This document shows positions 55,707-64,000 of a stretch of DNA of 64,000 nt, piece after piece. Source of the DNA: Actinomadura viridilutea. GTDB taxonomy: Bacteria > Actinomycetota > Actinomycetes > Streptosporangiales > Streptosporangiaceae. The notes under the pieces were generated by a model that saw only the letters and a program-made list of their open reading frames with translations, was not told the origin of the DNA and searched no databases. The position numbers were made by a program, and so were the translations under genes. The stretch is taken from contig PVNI01000003.1 in NCBI GenBank assembly GCA_003001795.1, positions 310,001-374,000 on the forward strand. The letters run 5' to 3'. The number at the start of each line of letters is the position of its first letter. The stretch's first letter is position 1.

Positions 55707-56450
55707 TCACCGCTTCCGCGCGTCGGCCCGCCACGGCGCCTCGGGCATCGCGACTTCGTCGTCTCCCAAGGGGCGCAGCGGCACGGTCATCACCCCGTTC
55801 TCCAGCCGGGCGCGGAACCACCGGTACCGCTCACCGCCCCCGGCCGGGCGCTCGATCGAGTGGAGCATCACCCCGAGTTCTTCGGTGCGCGGGATCGGCT
55901 TCAGCTCCGGAGAGGGAGGACGGAAGTCGGCGCTGAACTCCCGGCAGCCCAAGAACGGCTGGGAAAAGCACGCACCGCGCTCGACTCGGCGACGCAACTG
56001 ATCCCGGTACTTCTCCTCCGGCGCGTTCGCATCCGGCGCCACCACGACCTGCGCTCTGATCCGATAAGCCACGTCACGCAGCGCCGTAGTTGAGCGCTGG
56101 TCACGGTCGGCCTCTACGTCGTAGCGCCGTCGAGGGTCCTTGCGCAGGGCCGACACCTCGGCAGCGGTGATCACGGACTTGACCTCGTTGCGCCGAATCG
56201 ACATCCACTGGATGTCCTTGAGGACCTCGATCGCGGTGATCACATACCGAAACTCCGGCTTCCAGAAGATCGCCTCCAACACCCCCACCGCGGCCGAGGG
56301 GGTCATCACCGGGTAGCTCACCCGTTCCACCTTCAGTTCCGGACGAGTGAAGCAGGCCCACGGGCCGGTGACCTCCACCACCAAGTCTGGAAAGGCCCAG
56401 CCGCCGTTGCCCCGTCGCTGCAACCGGCTTTCACGGACTGCCGTGCTCAC
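55707..56450 (-). CDS. cas5: Cas5d (type I-C crRNA endonuclease)
   Basis: 247 residues. Cas5 N-terminal block DLVVEVTGPWACFTRPELKV, then SYPVMTPSAAVGVLEAIFWK, IQWMSIRRNEVKS, FSQPFLGCREFSADF and LGVMLHSIE. In type I-C, Cas5d itself cuts pre-crRNA at the base of the repeat hairpin and caps the crRNA 5' handle. GTG 56450 has GGGGGAG upstream. 7 bp before cas8c. Confidence 0.95.
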   Translation of the reverse strand: MSTAVRESRLQRRGNGGWAFPDLVVEVTGPWACFTRPELKVERVSYPVMTPSAAVGVLEAIFWKPEFRYVITAIEVLKDIQWMSIRRNEVKSVITAAEVSALRKDPRRRYDVEADRDQRSTTALRDVAYRIRAQVVVAPDANAPEEKYRDQLRRRVERGACFSQPFLGCREFSADFRPPSPELKPIPRTEELGVMLHSIERPAGGGERYRWFRARLENGVMTVPLRPLGDDEVAMPEAPWRADARKR

Positions 56451-56786
56451 CCTGCACTCCCCCAGTCACACTCGAGCAGCCGGACATGGGAGACCTCAAA
56501 CAGCACCACCAAATCCCCCTATTTCGGACACACAATCCATACCAAAACCTCCTACGACGAGAGGGGCAGCATGGATCGCAAGAGCCCCAGAGCGCTTGGA
56601 CAGCGTCAATCGAACACGCTAGCGACTCGCGACATGACTACGATAGCCGCAGATTACGCGGACTTATGCGACTTTCAGAAGGTCCCTCCTCGAACAGTTG
56701 TGCCCAGCATTCATGATCAACGACTTCCCTCTTCCATTCGGTTGACAGCAGACGGACGTTTCGACACAGAACCGAAAGAAGGCCCG
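56451..56786. promoter_or_regulatory. 336-bp gap between cas3 and cas5, likely promoter region
   Basis: Lower in GC than flanking genes, on the cas strand between cas3 and cas5, which are normally adjacent. Probably holds a separate promoter for cas5-cas8c-cas7-cas4-cas1-cas2. No hexamer pair is convincing. Contains a 14-codon upstream ORF. Confidence 0.45.
56496..56540 (-). CDS. 14-codon upstream ORF with strong ribosome site
   Basis: TAGGAGGTTTTGGT places a near-perfect Shine-Dalgarno 6 nt before ATG 56540. The frame reads MDCVSEIGGFGGAV and stops 45 bp before the cas5 start. Could be a leader peptide that couples or tunes cas5 translation. No known counterpart comes to mind. Confidence 0.4.
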   Translation of the reverse strand: MDCVSEIGGFGGAV

Positions 56787-59120
56787 TCATAGGTTGTACT
56801 GACCCGAATCCTCCGGTTCCATCGGGTCCAGTCCTCGACGCTCGTGGTAGGCCCCGCGCCAGAGCACGAGGTCGCCGATCACCGGGTCCGCGAGGCCATG
56901 CCGTACCGCTGCCTCTGTCTCATGGCGTGGAAGTGAGGCCGTGTGCGGTTGCAGACTCCGCAGAACCTCAGGACCACAGGGGTAGGCGGATCGCAGCCGG
57001 GAGACGGCGTCTTCTATCTCCTCCCGATCCTCTTCGCGCCGGATGACGACGACGGCACAGCTGCGCCCCTCCTCGATCATTTGGAACCGGCGGTCGACCT
57101 CGGGGAAGTCGAGCTTGCGTCGCAAATCCTCGATCTCCTCGCCCAGCCCCGAGCCCGGGACGCCTCGCTGGAAGGCGTATCGCTGGAGGTAGTACCGGTC
57201 CAATGCGTCCAGGTCGTCGGGGGCCGCTTGATCGGGCCCGAAGTACATGTCGGTGGCGTCCAGCGCGGCCCGGTAAACCATGTCTCGTGGTTGGCGGCCG
57301 TCCGTAGGCCGGAAGATCGTCACCCTGCCGGCGGGAAGCCGTCCATCACGGTTGCAACGCCCTGCCGCCTGCTGCATGGACTCGACCGGAGCCCAGGCTC
57401 GGTAGACCTCTGGGAAGTCCAGGTCCACTCCAGCTTCTACCAGCTGGGTCGACACGACCCGAACTGGTCGACCTTCTTTCAGCGTGCGCCGGATCTCGTC
57501 GATCACTTCGCGGCGATGATCGGCCGTCATCCTGGTCGACAGGTGGAGTACGTCCGCATCGTCCTCGCTGCGCTCCTCAACAAGTCGGTGAAAGGCCGCA
57601 GCGTCGGTGGTGGTGTTCATGATCGCCAGCACCTGACGGTGACTCGCCACCTCCGCGGCGACGCTCTCAAGGGTCACCTCCTCGCCGAGGAGCCACCGGT
57701 ACTCCACACGCCGCAGCTCATCGAACAGCCAATGCGGGTCGGCGATCACGCTGCGGCGTTCCAGGCCTTCGAACCGTTCGAGCGACCAGAAGGACGGCTG
57801 AGTCGCCGAGACCAGGAGGACACTGGCCCCGAATTGCTCCACCAGTCCTCTCAGCCCGCTCAGGATGGGGGTCAGGAGACGGTCCGGCAGCGCCTGTACC
57901 TCGTCGAGGACGATGACCGAGCGTGCCAGCCGGTGGAGCTTGCGCATCGCCGAGGGTTTGCAGGAGAACAGCGACTCGAACAGCTGGACTGTCGTGGTGA
58001 TCACGAATGGGGCGTCCCAGTTCTCCGCCGCAAGCCTGGCCATCCGCTCCCGAGCCTCGGCCTCCGCCTGCTGCTCCGGGCTCAGTGGCCGCTTGTCTTC
58101 CCTGCGGTCCACGTCGACCGAACTGTGGTGCTCCAGCACCACGGGTGCTTCGCCGGTCCCCGGCGACGGATCCAGCAGTTCCCGGTAGACGTCGGCGTTC
58201 TGCTGAGTGATCGAGATGTAGGGGACGGCCGTGATGACCCGCCCCAGACCATGCTGGGCGGCGTGCCGTAGTGCGAACCCGCCCGAGGCGATGGTCTTGG
58301 CGCCGCCGGTCGGAACATGCAGCACATACATCCCCGGCGCGCCCGCGGCGGCGGCGCAGGCCCGCTCGTAAACGTCCTGGCGGATTGCATCCACCGGCGA
58401 GGGCTCTCGCTCGGCCAACAGGCGCTCACGCCGGCGCTCGTAGCGGGCGAGCAGCGCCCCCATGTCCGCAGTCGGCCGAACCTGCGGCTTCTCGCCGTTG
58501 AAGTGCGCATTCGTATCCAGATAGTCGGCGTCCACCACACAGCTGAACACCATGCGCATCAGCAGATCCAAGCGCAGCCCGCGCTCGGGCACTGGGCACT
58601 CTTCCAGCCACGGAGGCAACGCAGGGGGCGGCGAAGGGTGGATCTCGGGAACGACTTGCTCCACCCGGCGGATCGCCTCGGCGACGGCCGACGCCTCGCG
58701 TGGATCTTTCCGCATCCGGGTCAGCTCGTCACGCAGTCGACTCATGTTCGGAAGCCCGCCGTGGTGTCCATGCACCACGGCGCCGAACCGCTGAGGGAGA
58801 TACCGAGCGGCCAGCCAGGTGCCTGCATGCTTGTGCGGAACGCCGACTCGTCCCCCGCCCTGCTTGTCTACTTGCAGCAGCTTCGCCTGCCAGGCACAAG
58901 TCCCCTTTCCGACGTCATGGACCAAGGCCAAGTACTCGGCGAGTGCGCCACATCCAAAGACGTCACCGAAAGACCTCGCCAGCGCCGCCGAGCCGCGCAG
59001 GTGCTCTTCCAGCGTGTGCCAAAGCCCCGTCACGTCGCTGCGACTATGGGCGTACAGTTGGGCCGCCTCTTGACTGCTTTGCCCCCGGGCTTCAGCCCTG
59101 CCCGACGATCCACCTGACAT
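56787..59120 (-). CDS. cas3: Cas3 helicase-nuclease (type I-C)
   Basis: 777 residues. N-terminal HD nuclease: H68-D69 in HDVGKG, HKHAGTWLAARYL and HGHHGGLPN. SF2 helicase: Walker A VPTGGAKT with K275, motif II VLDEVQAL (D406, E407), SATQPSFW, motif V VSTQLVEAGVDLDF and motif VI MQQAAGRCNRDGR. Degrades the non-target strand after Cascade binding. First cas gene; its stop lies 336 bp before cas5, so it may be transcribed separately. Confidence 0.96.
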   Translation of the reverse strand: MSGGSSGRAEARGQSSQEAAQLYAHSRSDVTGLWHTLEEHLRGSAALARSFGDVFGCGALAEYLALVHDVGKGTCAWQAKLLQVDKQGGGRVGVPHKHAGTWLAARYLPQRFGAVVHGHHGGLPNMSRLRDELTRMRKDPREASAVAEAIRRVEQVVPEIHPSPPPALPPWLEECPVPERGLRLDLLMRMVFSCVVDADYLDTNAHFNGEKPQVRPTADMGALLARYERRRERLLAEREPSPVDAIRQDVYERACAAAAGAPGMYVLHVPTGGAKTIASGGFALRHAAQHGLGRVITAVPYISITQQNADVYRELLDPSPGTGEAPVVLEHHSSVDVDRREDKRPLSPEQQAEAEARERMARLAAENWDAPFVITTTVQLFESLFSCKPSAMRKLHRLARSVIVLDEVQALPDRLLTPILSGLRGLVEQFGASVLLVSATQPSFWSLERFEGLERRSVIADPHWLFDELRRVEYRWLLGEEVTLESVAAEVASHRQVLAIMNTTTDAAAFHRLVEERSEDDADVLHLSTRMTADHRREVIDEIRRTLKEGRPVRVVSTQLVEAGVDLDFPEVYRAWAPVESMQQAAGRCNRDGRLPAGRVTIFRPTDGRQPRDMVYRAALDATDMYFGPDQAAPDDLDALDRYYLQRYAFQRGVPGSGLGEEIEDLRRKLDFPEVDRRFQMIEEGRSCAVVVIRREEDREEIEDAVSRLRSAYPCGPEVLRSLQPHTASLPRHETEAAVRHGLADPVIGDLVLWRGAYHERRGLDPMEPEDSGQYNL

Positions 59121-59815
59121 ACCGGGTGAAGCTACATCCCGCCACCGACAATCTTCACTGGCCGCCGAGTACCTGGCCCGACCGCCATATCCGCCTCACC
59201 CTCATACACTTCGCATTCCCACACACTTTCCACAGCCCCAGCCCCCCGTGGACCCGCGATCACGCAAGTCACATCCAAGAGAAGTGGCCAAAATGCCGGT
59301 TTTACCCCCACCCCTTTCCCCCCTTTGGCTAGTTGGACCCGACACCTGCGCTGGTCAACCGGCGCGGAGGTCGACGGCACCATGCACGACGCGGCCGACA
59401 TGCTGCACGCCGCGTGACGGTCACCCGCTGAGGCGACCGAGGAGCGTAAGCTCGGCACGATCTTGGCGAGGGTCTTCAAGTACGCCGACGTGGTGAGCTG
59501 CCCGACCTCGACGGCCTCGACGATCTGGTAGACATTCACCCCCTGTCGAGGCGACAAGGACACGACCTGCACGCGGAGGGATTCGGCCAGATGCCTTGAA
59601 GCAGGTCTCGGCTGCGGTGGGCCGTTCGAGAAGCCCTTCCCTGGCTTCGTCGCTGATCAGCGATAGGCAATGAAATGGACAGAAGGCACCTCCGAGAGGA
59701 AACCATAAAGCGGACTTAGCAAGCGCTCAGAAACGTTGATCTCCGTGGGGCGCGGCCTAGAGGTGCGTGGCTGCACCCGGCGTCGCCGCGGGGTGGGCGG
59801 CTGGGCGGGAGGGGG
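59121..59815. other. island edge, gene remains only
   Basis: No intact gene. A forward frame at about 59335-59417 (including GAEVDGTMHDAADMLHAA) and a reverse frame at about 59530-59430 (including VYQIVEAVEVGQLTTSAYLK) look like decayed coding fragments. The last 170 bp are AT-richer than the surroundings. Confidence 0.35.
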
Positions 59816-60550
59816 TTAGCGGGGGTAGGCGCCGCCGTCTACGGCTAGGACCTGGTTGGTGATGAAGCCGTTGCGGAGGACGGCCATGGCCAGGTCGGCG
59901 ACCTCGTCCGGGCGGCCGAAGCGGGCGACCGGCAGCTTGGACGGGTCGGCGGTGGACGGCAGCATGCGGGTGTCCTCGATGAAGGCGGGCGCGATGGCGT
60001 TGACGGTCACCCCGTCTGCCGCCACTCGGGATGCCAGGTGGTGCAGCAGGCCGTGCAGCCCGGCTTTGGCGGCCGCGTAGTGCGGGCCGATGACGCCGCC
60101 GGTGAACGCCGCCACCGACGACACGAACAGCACTCGCCCGAAGCCGCGTTCGACCATGCCGGGCAGGACGCGCTGGGCGAGCAGGAACGGCGCGCGGAGG
60201 TTGATGGCGATGCTGCGGTCCCAGGTGTCCAGGTCGACCTCGGTGTAGTGCCGTGGCGGCGCGTACCCGGCGTTGGGGATCAGGACGTCGACCGGTCCGA
60301 GCGCTTCGGTGGTCCGTTCGACCAGGGAGCGGGGGACGGTCGGGTCGGCCATGTCGCCGGGCAGGGCGACGGCTTCCACTCCGGCCTTGGCGGCCTCGGC
60401 GACGAGGCGTTCGGCGTGCTCGGCGTGCGTGCCGTAGGCGAACGCGGTGCGGACCCCGGCGGCGATCAGGCGGCGGCCCAGCGCCGTGCCGATGCCGCCC
60501 GAGGCCCCTGTCAGCAGCCCGACGCTGCCGGCCAGCTCGGTTTCGGCCAT
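59816..60550 (-). CDS. short-chain dehydrogenase/reductase
   Basis: 244 residues, classical SDR. Cofactor motif TGASGGIGTALGRRL, structural NAG in IPNAGY, catalytic Ser in VLFVSSVAAFTGG, and Y-x-x-x-K in HYAAAKAGL; C-terminal VNAIAPAFIEDT and NGFITNQVLAVDGGAYPR are typical of FabG-like enzymes. Residues after the first strand (AYGTHAEHAERL) suggest NADP preference. Substrate unknown. AGAAGGGG before ATG 60550. Confidence 0.9.
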   Translation of the reverse strand: MAETELAGSVGLLTGASGGIGTALGRRLIAAGVRTAFAYGTHAEHAERLVAEAAKAGVEAVALPGDMADPTVPRSLVERTTEALGPVDVLIPNAGYAPPRHYTEVDLDTWDRSIAINLRAPFLLAQRVLPGMVERGFGRVLFVSSVAAFTGGVIGPHYAAAKAGLHGLLHHLASRVAADGVTVNAIAPAFIEDTRMLPSTADPSKLPVARFGRPDEVADLAMAVLRNGFITNQVLAVDGGAYPR

Positions 60551-60596
60551 GCGGACGCCCCTTCTTGCTCCGGCCCGGAACCCGCCCGGCGGTCCC

Positions 60597-60677
60597 GGGA
60601 GTCGTACCCAGGCCGAACCTATATATCCGGACAGGGAGAGAACATGACCGAGCCCGACGTGCTGGGCCGGGCGCTGC
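60597..60677 (+). repeat. source copy of the segment repeated at 40763-40843
   Basis: Same 81-bp segment, 72 positions identical, including the ribosome site and first codons of the gene at 60644. This copy belongs to an intact gene, so it is probably the original. Confidence 0.8.
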
Positions 60678-61561
60678 TGAAGGCGTTCGCCGACCGCGGC
60701 TATGAGGCGGCCTTGCCGGACGCCGGCACCGCTGTTGTCACCGCGCCGGACGGCAAACAAGTCAAGGTCGACGTGCGGGAGTGGCGTCGGCACGCCGGGC
60801 GCAACTCGATGGCGGCGCTGCCGGGGATCGCCGCCGAGTTCGTCGAGCGGTTCGAGACCGATGTGCGGCGTGCGGGTGCGTCGCTTGAGGACGGCGGCTC
60901 AAATAGCGGCGGTCTGCGTGTGCGGATCTACCCCGAGGACGCCTTCCCCGAGGAGGTTCGGGACGCGTTGGTGGTGCGGCCGCTGGCTTCCGGCCTATTG
61001 GAGACGGTGGTCGTCGACTATCCCGACTCGATCGTGCCGCTGCAGAAGTCGGCGTTGGACGGCAGGAGCGTCGACGAGGCTTTCGCCGAGGCGCTGGCGC
61101 GGTCGGTGGACGGCGAACCGCACCACATCATGACGCGCGAGCTGTACGGGGTGCCGCTGACGCACATCGGCGGCGAGCACCGTTACGTCGGTGCGCACGT
61201 GCACGTGCTCAAGCGCTATGTGCATCCCGACAAGGCGCCGCACGGGGCGCTTGTGGCGTTCCCGATCCCTGAGCTGCTGCTCGTCCACCCGCTCGGCAAG
61301 GCGCCCGTCTTCGCCGCGATGGAGGCCGCGCAGGCGCTCGCCGCCCGGCACGTCGAGGTCGGAGAGAAGGCGATCAGCCCCCAGCTCTACTGGTGGCGTC
61401 CGGGCGCCTACGAGGAGCTGGACGAGCGGGCCGCGCTGGCGAGCGGCGGCGTGCCGGACCTGCGGCCGGTGCGGGCCGAGGTCGACGAGGAGAACGCGAA
61501 GGCCCGGCTGCTGAGCGACGAGCAGTTCGCCGAGGTGGTCCGGCGGCTCCTCGAGGAGTAG
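60644..61561 (+). CDS. conserved hypothetical protein
   Basis: 305 residues, soluble. N-terminal alpha/beta part (LLKAFADRGYEAALPDAGTA, VDVREWRRHAGRNSMAALPG), middle strands VRIYPEDAFPEEVRDALVVRP and LETVVVDYPDSIVPLQKSAL, and ELLLVHPLGKAPVFAAMEAA. No catalytic motif is obvious and I cannot name the family with confidence. ATG 60644 has AGGGAG upstream. A truncated duplicate of its start lies at 40810. Convergent with the Nudix gene, 6 bp apart. Confidence 0.65.
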   Translation: MTEPDVLGRALLKAFADRGYEAALPDAGTAVVTAPDGKQVKVDVREWRRHAGRNSMAALPGIAAEFVERFETDVRRAGASLEDGGSNSGGLRVRIYPEDAFPEEVRDALVVRPLASGLLETVVVDYPDSIVPLQKSALDGRSVDEAFAEALARSVDGEPHHIMTRELYGVPLTHIGGEHRYVGAHVHVLKRYVHPDKAPHGALVAFPIPELLLVHPLGKAPVFAAMEAAQALAARHVEVGEKAISPQLYWWRPGAYEELDERAALASGGVPDLRPVRAEVDEENAKARLLSDEQFAEVVRRLLEE

Positions 61562-61567
61562 GGGGTG

Positions 61568-62125
61568 TCAGGCGTGCCCGGCGGTCTTCTCCTCATGGAG
61601 CAGCAGCAGCGTGTAGGCGGCGACGGTGGCGTCGTCGGTGATCTCCCCCGAGAGGATGAGCTGTTTGAACTCGTCTCGGGTGACGAAGCGTTGCCGCATG
61701 TCCTGCTCCTCCGGTTCCCGCGCGTGCTCGCCGGGGGTGAGGTCGGTGGCCAGGAAGACGTGGAAGCCCTGGTTGCTGGTGCCGTGGGAGCTGTGCAGGC
61801 GCCCCAGCAGGGTCATGGTGCCGGCGCGCAGGCCGGTCTCTTCGGCCAGCTCCCGGCGGGCCAGCGCCTCGGGGTCGCCGCCGTCGGGGTGGGAGCCCTG
61901 CGGGAAGTTCCACGTCCGCCGGCCGATCGGGTAGCGGTACTCCTCGACCAGGTGGAACCCGTCCCGCTCCGCCGGGACGACGAGGGCGTAGTCGTCCTTC
62001 TCGACGACCCCGTAGATGCCGCGCGAGCCGTCGAGGCGTTGGACGAGGTCTTCGCGCACCGTCATCCACCGGTTCTCGTAGACCACGCGGGAGGACACCC
62101 GGCGCACCGCGGGTTCAGGGGTCAT
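61568..62125 (-). CDS. Nudix hydrolase (ADP-ribose pyrophosphatase-like)
   Basis: 185 residues. Nudix box at GSHPDGGDPEALARRELAEE (RELAEETGL core intact); the first box glutamate is replaced by Gly. N-terminal VSSRVVYENRWMTVREDLV and YGVVEKDDYALVVPAERDG, and IGRRTWNFPQ before the box, resemble ADP-sugar/ADP-ribose hydrolases. AGGAG 10 nt before ATG 62125. Hydrolyses a nucleoside-diphosphate-linked compound; which one cannot be told. Confidence 0.85.
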   Translation of the reverse strand: MTPEPAVRRVSSRVVYENRWMTVREDLVQRLDGSRGIYGVVEKDDYALVVPAERDGFHLVEEYRYPIGRRTWNFPQGSHPDGGDPEALARRELAEETGLRAGTMTLLGRLHSSHGTSNQGFHVFLATDLTPGEHAREPEEQDMRQRFVTRDEFKQLILSGEITDDATVAAYTLLLLHEEKTAGHA

Positions 62126-62282
62126 GGCAGTCTCGCTCCTGTCGTCGCCGTACCCTCCCATCATGGACCGGGAACTGAGAGCCGAACGCGCCCTGACCCC
62201 TGGGCCACCGGCCCTCGACCACCGGAAATCGATGCGGAAGTGGGCGGACACGTCGGCGGGACAGGTGATTGAATCCACGGAT

Positions 62283-63986
62283 ATGTGGCAGTCGTCACAC
62301 CGATCACGGCCGTGGCTGCGGTGGTATCAGCCCGGGGTGCCCGCCGAGTTCCCGATCCCCGAGATCCCCGTGCCCCGTCTGCTCGACGACGCCGCCGCAC
62401 GGCATCCCCGGCAGACCGCACTGGTCTTCTTCGGGCGCCGGATCTGCTACCGGGACCTGCGGGAGGCCGTCGACCGGTTCGCCGCGGGACTGCACCGGCT
62501 CGGCGTGCAACCGGGCGACCGGGTGGCGCTGGTGCTGCCCAACAGCCCGCAGCTGGTCATCGCGTTCTTCGGGGTGCTGCGGCGCGGCGCGATCGTGGTG
62601 CCGCACAACCCGCTGTACACCGACGCCGAGCTGCGCCACCAGCTGGCCGACTGCGCGCCGCGCGCCGCGGTCGTGCTGGATCGCTCCTTCCACGCGGTCG
62701 AGGCCGCGCGGGACGTCGCCCCGTTGGAGCACATCATCGTCACCTCCGTGGAGGACGCGCTGCCGGTGTCGGCGCGGGCGGCGCTGCGGCTGCCGCTGCC
62801 GGAGGCCCGGCGGCGCCGCGCGGAGCTGACCGCCGAGGTCCCTCCGGCCCCGGGCGTGGTGCCGTTCGCCGAGCTGCAGCGGCCCGCGGACCGGCGCGTC
62901 CGGCAGTTCCGGCTCGACCCCGCCCGGCACTTGGCCGTCATCGCCTACACCGGCGGCACGGAGGGCCGTCCCAAGGGCGTGATGCTCACCCACCGCAACC
63001 TCGTCGTCAACGCGTGCCAGCAGCACGCGTGGGACCTCGAGGGGGTCGACGGGGGCGAGGTCACGCTGGCCGTGCTGCCGCTGTTCCACAGCTTCGGCAT
63101 GATCAGCTGTCTGGTCGCGCCGGTGATGAAGGCGGGCACGATCGTGCTGCTGCCCCGTTTCGACCAGCGCCAGGTGGTGCGGGCGCTGCGCCGCTACCGG
63201 CCCACCATCTTCCCCGGCGTGCCGACGCTCTACGACCAGGTGCTGGCCAGCCCCAAGTTCCGCCCGTCCGACCTGAACTCGGTGCGGATCATGCTGTCGG
63301 GCGGCAGCCCGCTGACCGCCGCGACGCTGGAGCGGCTGGACGAGCTGGGCGGCCACGCGCACCGGGTCATCCAGGCGTACGGGCAGACGGAGGCGTCGCC
63401 GGCGCTGACCTGCAACCCGCTCGGCGGCGGCGCCCGCAACGACACCGTGGGGCTGCCGCTGCCGATGACCGACGCGGTGATCGTCGACCACGAGGAGCCG
63501 ACCCGGGTGCTGCCGTACGGGGAGCCGGGCGAGCTGGTGGTGCGCGGGCCTCAGGTGTTCGCCGGCTACTGGAACCAGCCGCTGGCCACCGCGCGCGTGC
63601 TGTCCAAGGGCTGGCTGCGCACCGGCGACATCGCGGTGATGAACCGGGACGGCTGGATCACCCTGCTGGAGCGCCGCCAGGACATGATCAAGGTGAGCGG
63701 GTTCAGCGTCTTCCCCACCGAGGTGGAGCAGGTGCTGCGTCGCCACCCCGCGGTGTTCGACTGCGCGGTCGTCGGCGTCCCCGACGAGCGGCGCGGCGAA
63801 CGCGTCGTGGCGTACGTCGTCGAGCACCCGGCCTACCCGTTCTCGGCGGACGAGCTGCACCGCCACTGCGAGAAGTACCTGTCGCACTACAAGATCCCGA
63901 CGGAGTTCCGGCCCCGGCAGGACCTGCCCCGCAACATGCTGGGCAAGGTCATGCGCCGTCGGCTGCGCGACGCCGCCGCCGGGTGA
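62283..63986 (+). CDS. long-chain acyl-CoA synthetase-like AMP-forming ligase
   Basis: 567 residues, ANL superfamily. P-loop IAYTGGTEGRPKGVMLTH, VLPLFHSFGM, adenine-binding VIQAYGQTEASPALTC, hinge region GWLRTGDIAVMNRDGWITLL followed by ERRQDMIKVSGFSVFP, and the C-terminal catalytic lysine in NMLGKVMRR. Activates a carboxylic acid as acyl-adenylate and transfers it to CoA. No signal peptide. ATG 62283 gives the typical N terminus; an ATG 17 codons earlier is possible. Confidence 0.9.
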   Translation: MWQSSHRSRPWLRWYQPGVPAEFPIPEIPVPRLLDDAAARHPRQTALVFFGRRICYRDLREAVDRFAAGLHRLGVQPGDRVALVLPNSPQLVIAFFGVLRRGAIVVPHNPLYTDAELRHQLADCAPRAAVVLDRSFHAVEAARDVAPLEHIIVTSVEDALPVSARAALRLPLPEARRRRAELTAEVPPAPGVVPFAELQRPADRRVRQFRLDPARHLAVIAYTGGTEGRPKGVMLTHRNLVVNACQQHAWDLEGVDGGEVTLAVLPLFHSFGMISCLVAPVMKAGTIVLLPRFDQRQVVRALRRYRPTIFPGVPTLYDQVLASPKFRPSDLNSVRIMLSGGSPLTAATLERLDELGGHAHRVIQAYGQTEASPALTCNPLGGGARNDTVGLPLPMTDAVIVDHEEPTRVLPYGEPGELVVRGPQVFAGYWNQPLATARVLSKGWLRTGDIAVMNRDGWITLLERRQDMIKVSGFSVFPTEVEQVLRRHPAVFDCAVVGVPDERRGERVVAYVVEHPAYPFSADELHRHCEKYLSHYKIPTEFRPRQDLPRNMLGKVMRRRLRDAAAG

Positions 63987-64000
63987 CCCGTACGGTCGGC

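Noticed and set aside
56571..56792. 73-codon forward ORF in the cas3-cas5 gap (MDRKSPRALGQRQ...)
   Set aside because: It has a plausible ribosome site but overlaps the cas3 stop on the opposite strand and shows no coding bias or family. An anti-CRISPR or toxin role would be pure speculation.
59330..59572. Transposase or integrase remains at the right island edge
   Set aside because: Fragments look coding-like but no DDE or tyrosine recombinase motif is present.

Overview
High-GC DNA with strong G/C third-position bias, secreted GH10/CBM2 and CE4 xylan enzymes, LacI/GntR regulators, XRE-DUF5753/DUF397 pairs and an SpdB/FtsK-type conjugation module point to a mycelial actinomycete (Streptosporangiales/Streptomycetales-like). 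Genus cannot be decided from the sequence alone.

Region by region. 1-3.3 kb: 5' part of xylulokinase (reverse), a YbjN-like small protein, a stretch of degenerate ~105-bp repeats that break a small gene, and a secreted peptidoglycan-binding protein. 3.3-7.8 kb: GntR/FCD regulator divergent from a three-gene 2-oxoacid dehydrogenase operon (E1alpha, E1beta, E2) closed by a strong hairpin. 8-10.3 kb: xylan operon (GH10-CBM2 xylanase, CE4 deacetylase) behind four CGAAAnTTTCG-type operators; the same palindrome sits before xylulokinase. 10.9-12.6 kb: PnuC and a NadR-like NMN adenylyltransferase/ribosylnicotinamide kinase. 12.7-23.2 kb: a nine-gene sugar locus: LacI regulator, MR-type sugar-acid dehydratase, zinc dehydrogenase, TIM-barrel protein, ChvE/GguA/GguB-type ABC importer, mutarotase, SMP-30 lactonase. 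It looks like an oxidative aldose pathway with no recognised aldolase. 23.3-26.2 kb: toxin-antitoxin-like pair, a degenerate class III cyclase-domain protein, a hypothetical. 26.6-38.4 kb: secreted GH2 beta-galactosidase with an inserted LamG domain, OmpA-type repeat lipoprotein, MHS-type MFS transporter, a two-component system, a TAXI solute-binding lipoprotein and a GH3 beta-glucosidase.

38.5-60.6 kb is accessory. It starts with a cluster of two or three reverse-strand tRNAs (one Ser-GCT, one with anticodon CAT, one degenerate), then a sigma region-4 fragment, small hypotheticals, an XRE/DUF397 pair and a GntR gene that share one palindromic operator, a conjugation module (GntR repressor, zinc-ribbon protein, small membrane proteins, SpdB-like DUF2637 protein, FtsK/TraB translocase) without a visible integrase or replication gene, and a complete type I-C CRISPR-Cas locus (18 repeats, cas3-cas5-cas8c-cas7-cas4-cas1-cas2, all reverse). 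cas8c is cut by one in-frame TAA. An 81-bp segment at 40.76 kb is a near copy of the promoter/start of the gene at 60.64 kb, so these copies bracket most of the island.

59.8-64 kb: housekeeping-like genes again (SDR, a hypothetical, Nudix hydrolase, acyl-CoA synthetase).
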